Assembly (NCBI GenBank): GCA_039881145.1 | Contig: JAYKKI010000004.1 | Location: 46,286,001 to 46,350,000, forward strand | DNA length: 64,000 nt | Direction: 5' to 3' | From: Druceiella hillmani | Lineage: Eukaryota; Arthropoda; Insecta; Lepidoptera; Hepialidae | Shown: one piece after another, positions 61,611 to 64,000 of the stretch | How positions within the stretch are numbered: position 1 is the stretch's first letter | Layout of the letters: the number at the start of each line of letters is the position of its first letter | Program-made: the position numbers and the translations under genes | Notes under the pieces: model-generated | Databases searched by the model: none | What the model saw: the letters and a program-made list of their open reading frames with translations, nothing else | What the model was told of the DNA's origin: nothing

Positions 61611-63519
61611 CCTTAAATGTTTAACTGAGGTAATTAAGAATACAGAAATCCAAAAACACCGTAAAATATAGTATCCCACTTACTGGGAATAAAATACGGC
61701 CCTTCAAATAAAACCAAGATCGGAACAATAATATGCCTGAATATCATAATACTTAACAAAAAATATGATTTTTTTTATTCTAACATGTTCATTACCTGTG
61801 TCTTTCTGATGGATGTAAAATGATATGTTTTAGATCTGAATTCAATCTATTTTTCTGAAATTAACCGATCAATAAAGTGATCACCAAATAAAGGTTTAAA
61901 AATAAACGTAAAACAAAAAAGAAGAAGTATGTTATAACATAAGATTAACTTTTTTACCAGCATCACAAAATCTTGGCCTTGACTTAAAGGAAATAGAATA
62001 ACCAGGCTTTAACATATAATATATAATATATTTCGAAATATCACATACACCTCATTGAAGCCTATTCTCCACTTCGAATAAAATTATTAAAATTGACATA
62101 TGCAAAAAATGTATAAACATTGCACGACCAAACTCCATAAATATTTTGACTACGGAATAATTTGACTACGGAAATAGCATTGTGCCATTAGATACAATAA
62201 TAAATAAACCGATTAGCCAATTTTTAATCAATGACAATTCCTCGGAGTTTTTCCTTTACTTCAAACTATGGAATGCAAGTCTTAATATTTAATTTATTGA
62301 AGTTTAAACTAAAAGATTATTTTCATTAGCTTCTACACACGAAACACTATTAAATTAACATGTAATTTAAAAAACTAGTCACCAAATATCACGTACAAAG
62401 ATTAAATCTAAAAGAATGAAAGCCTTTTGTTTCCCTCAGTTTTGAAATATGTATTGGGCACAAGCAAGAGTTTTAAGTTTACGAACGAAAATGTCTCGCT
62501 CTTAGACAATTGATCTTTTGAAGATTAAATTATCCGAGCAGCTTATGGGATTTACTCTGTCTATTGGAAAACTCTAACTGACACCCGTGTACGTGAACTC
62601 CTCCAAGAGATGACTCTACACCCTAAACTCCATTTATGCATAATGTTTGCCTTGAATATGCAGGATGTGTTTTTTTTTCTTTTTAAAGTTAGAAATTATA
62701 AAATACACGCATCGCTCTATTTCAAGATCAGATTCACAAGGCAGTTATTATGCAAAAAGTAAGCAATTTACACAAAAAATTACCGCAAGATTTTTTTAGA
62801 ATAAAATTAGTGGTAAATCTTTTGCATCTACTTTAGTTTTTTTAATATAAATACTCTAAAAGGTGGATGGTAAGCACTCGGTTTCCGGTTGCACGCCTTA
62901 TTACAGAGAAAATTGAAAAAAAATGATTGGCAATTTAAGAATCTTTAAAAAAATCACAACGTTCCCTACACATTTTTTGAGAATGTTTGGTAAGTTCATC
63001 ATCTAAAAAATTTCTTTTACTTTTCTAAATTTTGTGAAATTAATTTGTCAAAAACCATTGATCCTCTCCATTAGCGTTGATGAATATTTTACTATAATAA
63101 TCAATCTTTATTCAGAAAAATAAAAGAAAACAAAATAAATAGTCATAAAACATTGCTAAATTTCAAATTTCTTTATTTTACATAATATTAAATTCATATT
63201 AATTAATTCTTTTCTTTTAACTACTTAACACCATGAATAGATTTTTTAAATATTTCTTTTAATCCACCTTCTTTAAATTTCAGTTCACTATCGTTAAGAG
63301 CATAAAAATTACAAAATATACTCATTAATTCTCTACATTAACAGTAATATTTAGTATATAAAAATTTACAGAAAACGAATTTTTCGCACAAACACATCAT
63401 TAAAAATTCTCAAAAATTTGCATATTTTTGAGACTCGTTACAAGGTTGTACTAAAGTATAATTAAAAGTAAATGCATTATAACTATCGTATTCTTATTAT
63501 AAATTGTTATTGTAATTAC

Positions 63520-63521
<2 letters not shown>
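61611..63521. other. AT-rich non-coding DNA
   Basis: No supported gene or element. TTTGACTACGGAA occurs twice in direct repeat near 62145-62172. Confidence 0.5.

Positions 63522-63591
<70 letters not shown>
63522..63591. repeat. (TA)n microsatellite, ~70 bp
   Basis: AT dinucleotides with one GTAT interruption. It abuts the mariner-like end directly. Confidence 0.97.
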
Positions 63592-63594
<3 letters not shown>

Positions 63595-64000
63595 GCTGTC
63601 CAGTGGCAGATTTCAATGTTTGAAAAATTGTAAAAAAACTACAACTCTAATACAAAGTAGGTTTATTTTAACTTTATAACAACAAATGCGGATTACATTT
63701 TTTAAAAACCACGTTTTCCAAATGGCGGCCATCGAGTCTGACACACTCTTCGAGTCTAGCACGCATGTTTTCAAAAACGCGTTTGCAGAGCGACTGGGGT
63801 ACCCTACTGACTTCGGCTCGAATATTTTCTTTAAGTTGTGTCACAGTGCTCGGATTTGTTTTGTAAACAACGGATTTTAAGTATCCTCATAAGAAAAAGT
63901 CACATGGGCTTAAATAGGGTGACCTAGGTGGCCACGGTACGGTACCGTTTCGAGATATGTTTTTTTCTGGAAATAACATGGCACACCAGACTGTTACTTT
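63592..64000 (-). mobile_element. Tc1/mariner-superfamily element, partial, internally deleted
   Basis: The element end reads CAGGCTGTCCAGTGGCAGATT directly after TA, as expected for insertion at a TA dinucleotide. It encodes the C-terminal part of a transposase on the minus strand, so this is the 3' side. The other end is beyond the window. Confidence 0.8.
63674..64000 (-). pseudogene. Tc1/mariner-type transposase, C-terminal fragment
   Basis: A cut-and-paste DDE transposase fragment, open at the window edge and ending in TAA at 63674-63676. Read on the minus strand it gives VTVWCAMLFPEKNIS, then VPWPPRSPYLSPCDFFL, a TGA at 63887-63889 where relatives have Trp, then GYLKSVVYKTNP and VFENMRARLEECVRLDGRH. 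The Asp in SPCDFF is the last catalytic acid. The segment between VTVWCAM and LFPEK is too short: relatives have some 70 or more residues there, including the DGATAHT motif with the second catalytic Asp, so an internal deletion has occurred. It is therefore inactive. Confidence 0.8.

Overview
The window reads as gene-poor, strongly AT-rich nuclear DNA of an arthropod, most likely an insect. The evidence is a Jockey-clade non-LTR retrotransposon, an XPG-nuclease-bearing TIR transposon, a Tc1/mariner-type transposase fragment, many (TA)n arrays and dispersed repeats with the GTCCGTC signature common in insects. No bacterial gene organisation, rRNA, tRNA or CRISPR array is visible. I found no host protein-coding gene that I can support, so the stretch is probably intergenic or a very long intron. 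Nearly every convincing coding signal belongs to a transposable element (TE).

Layout. 1-1540: degraded non-LTR reverse transcriptase pieces, the first with a local amplification of one short segment. 3.0 kb and 5.6-6.2 kb: dispersed repeats. 8.0-8.6 kb: short direct repeats. 8866-12184: a large foldback element with ~480-bp inverted arms around a ~2-kb core without a gene. 14.2-14.5 kb: hairpin plus (TA)n composite. 16287-20862: a full-length Jockey-clade retrotransposon on the minus strand, with both ORFs open, poly(A) and a perfect 14-bp target-site duplication. 22.8-24.1 kb: a possible unclassified TE remnant. 24414-24968: a recent 281-bp tandem duplication. 29.7-45.5 kb: AT-rich DNA dotted with short hairpins, one with a hammerhead-ribozyme-like core. 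45980-51369: a 5.39-kb TIR transposon on the minus strand, best matched to the XPG-nuclease branch of the Academ superfamily. 58145-58800: a 48-bp-period minisatellite. 63592-64000: the end of an internally deleted mariner/Tc1-like element inserted in a (TA)n array.

How the parts relate. The genes present serve transposition. In the Jockey element ORF1 supplies an RNA-binding zinc-knuckle protein and ORF2 an APE endonuclease plus reverse transcriptase. In the Academ-like element one protein of roughly 1,480 codons once filled almost the whole space between the TIRs, but three in-frame stops and about four frame changes now break it. The Jockey copy is the only element that looks potentially functional. 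The most notable signals are the Academ-like element with its FEN1/XPG-type nuclease motifs, the Jockey ORF2 whose endonuclease start lacks an AUG, the hammerhead-like motif near 33.5 kb, and a series of unrelated short perfect hairpins that look like template-switch products.
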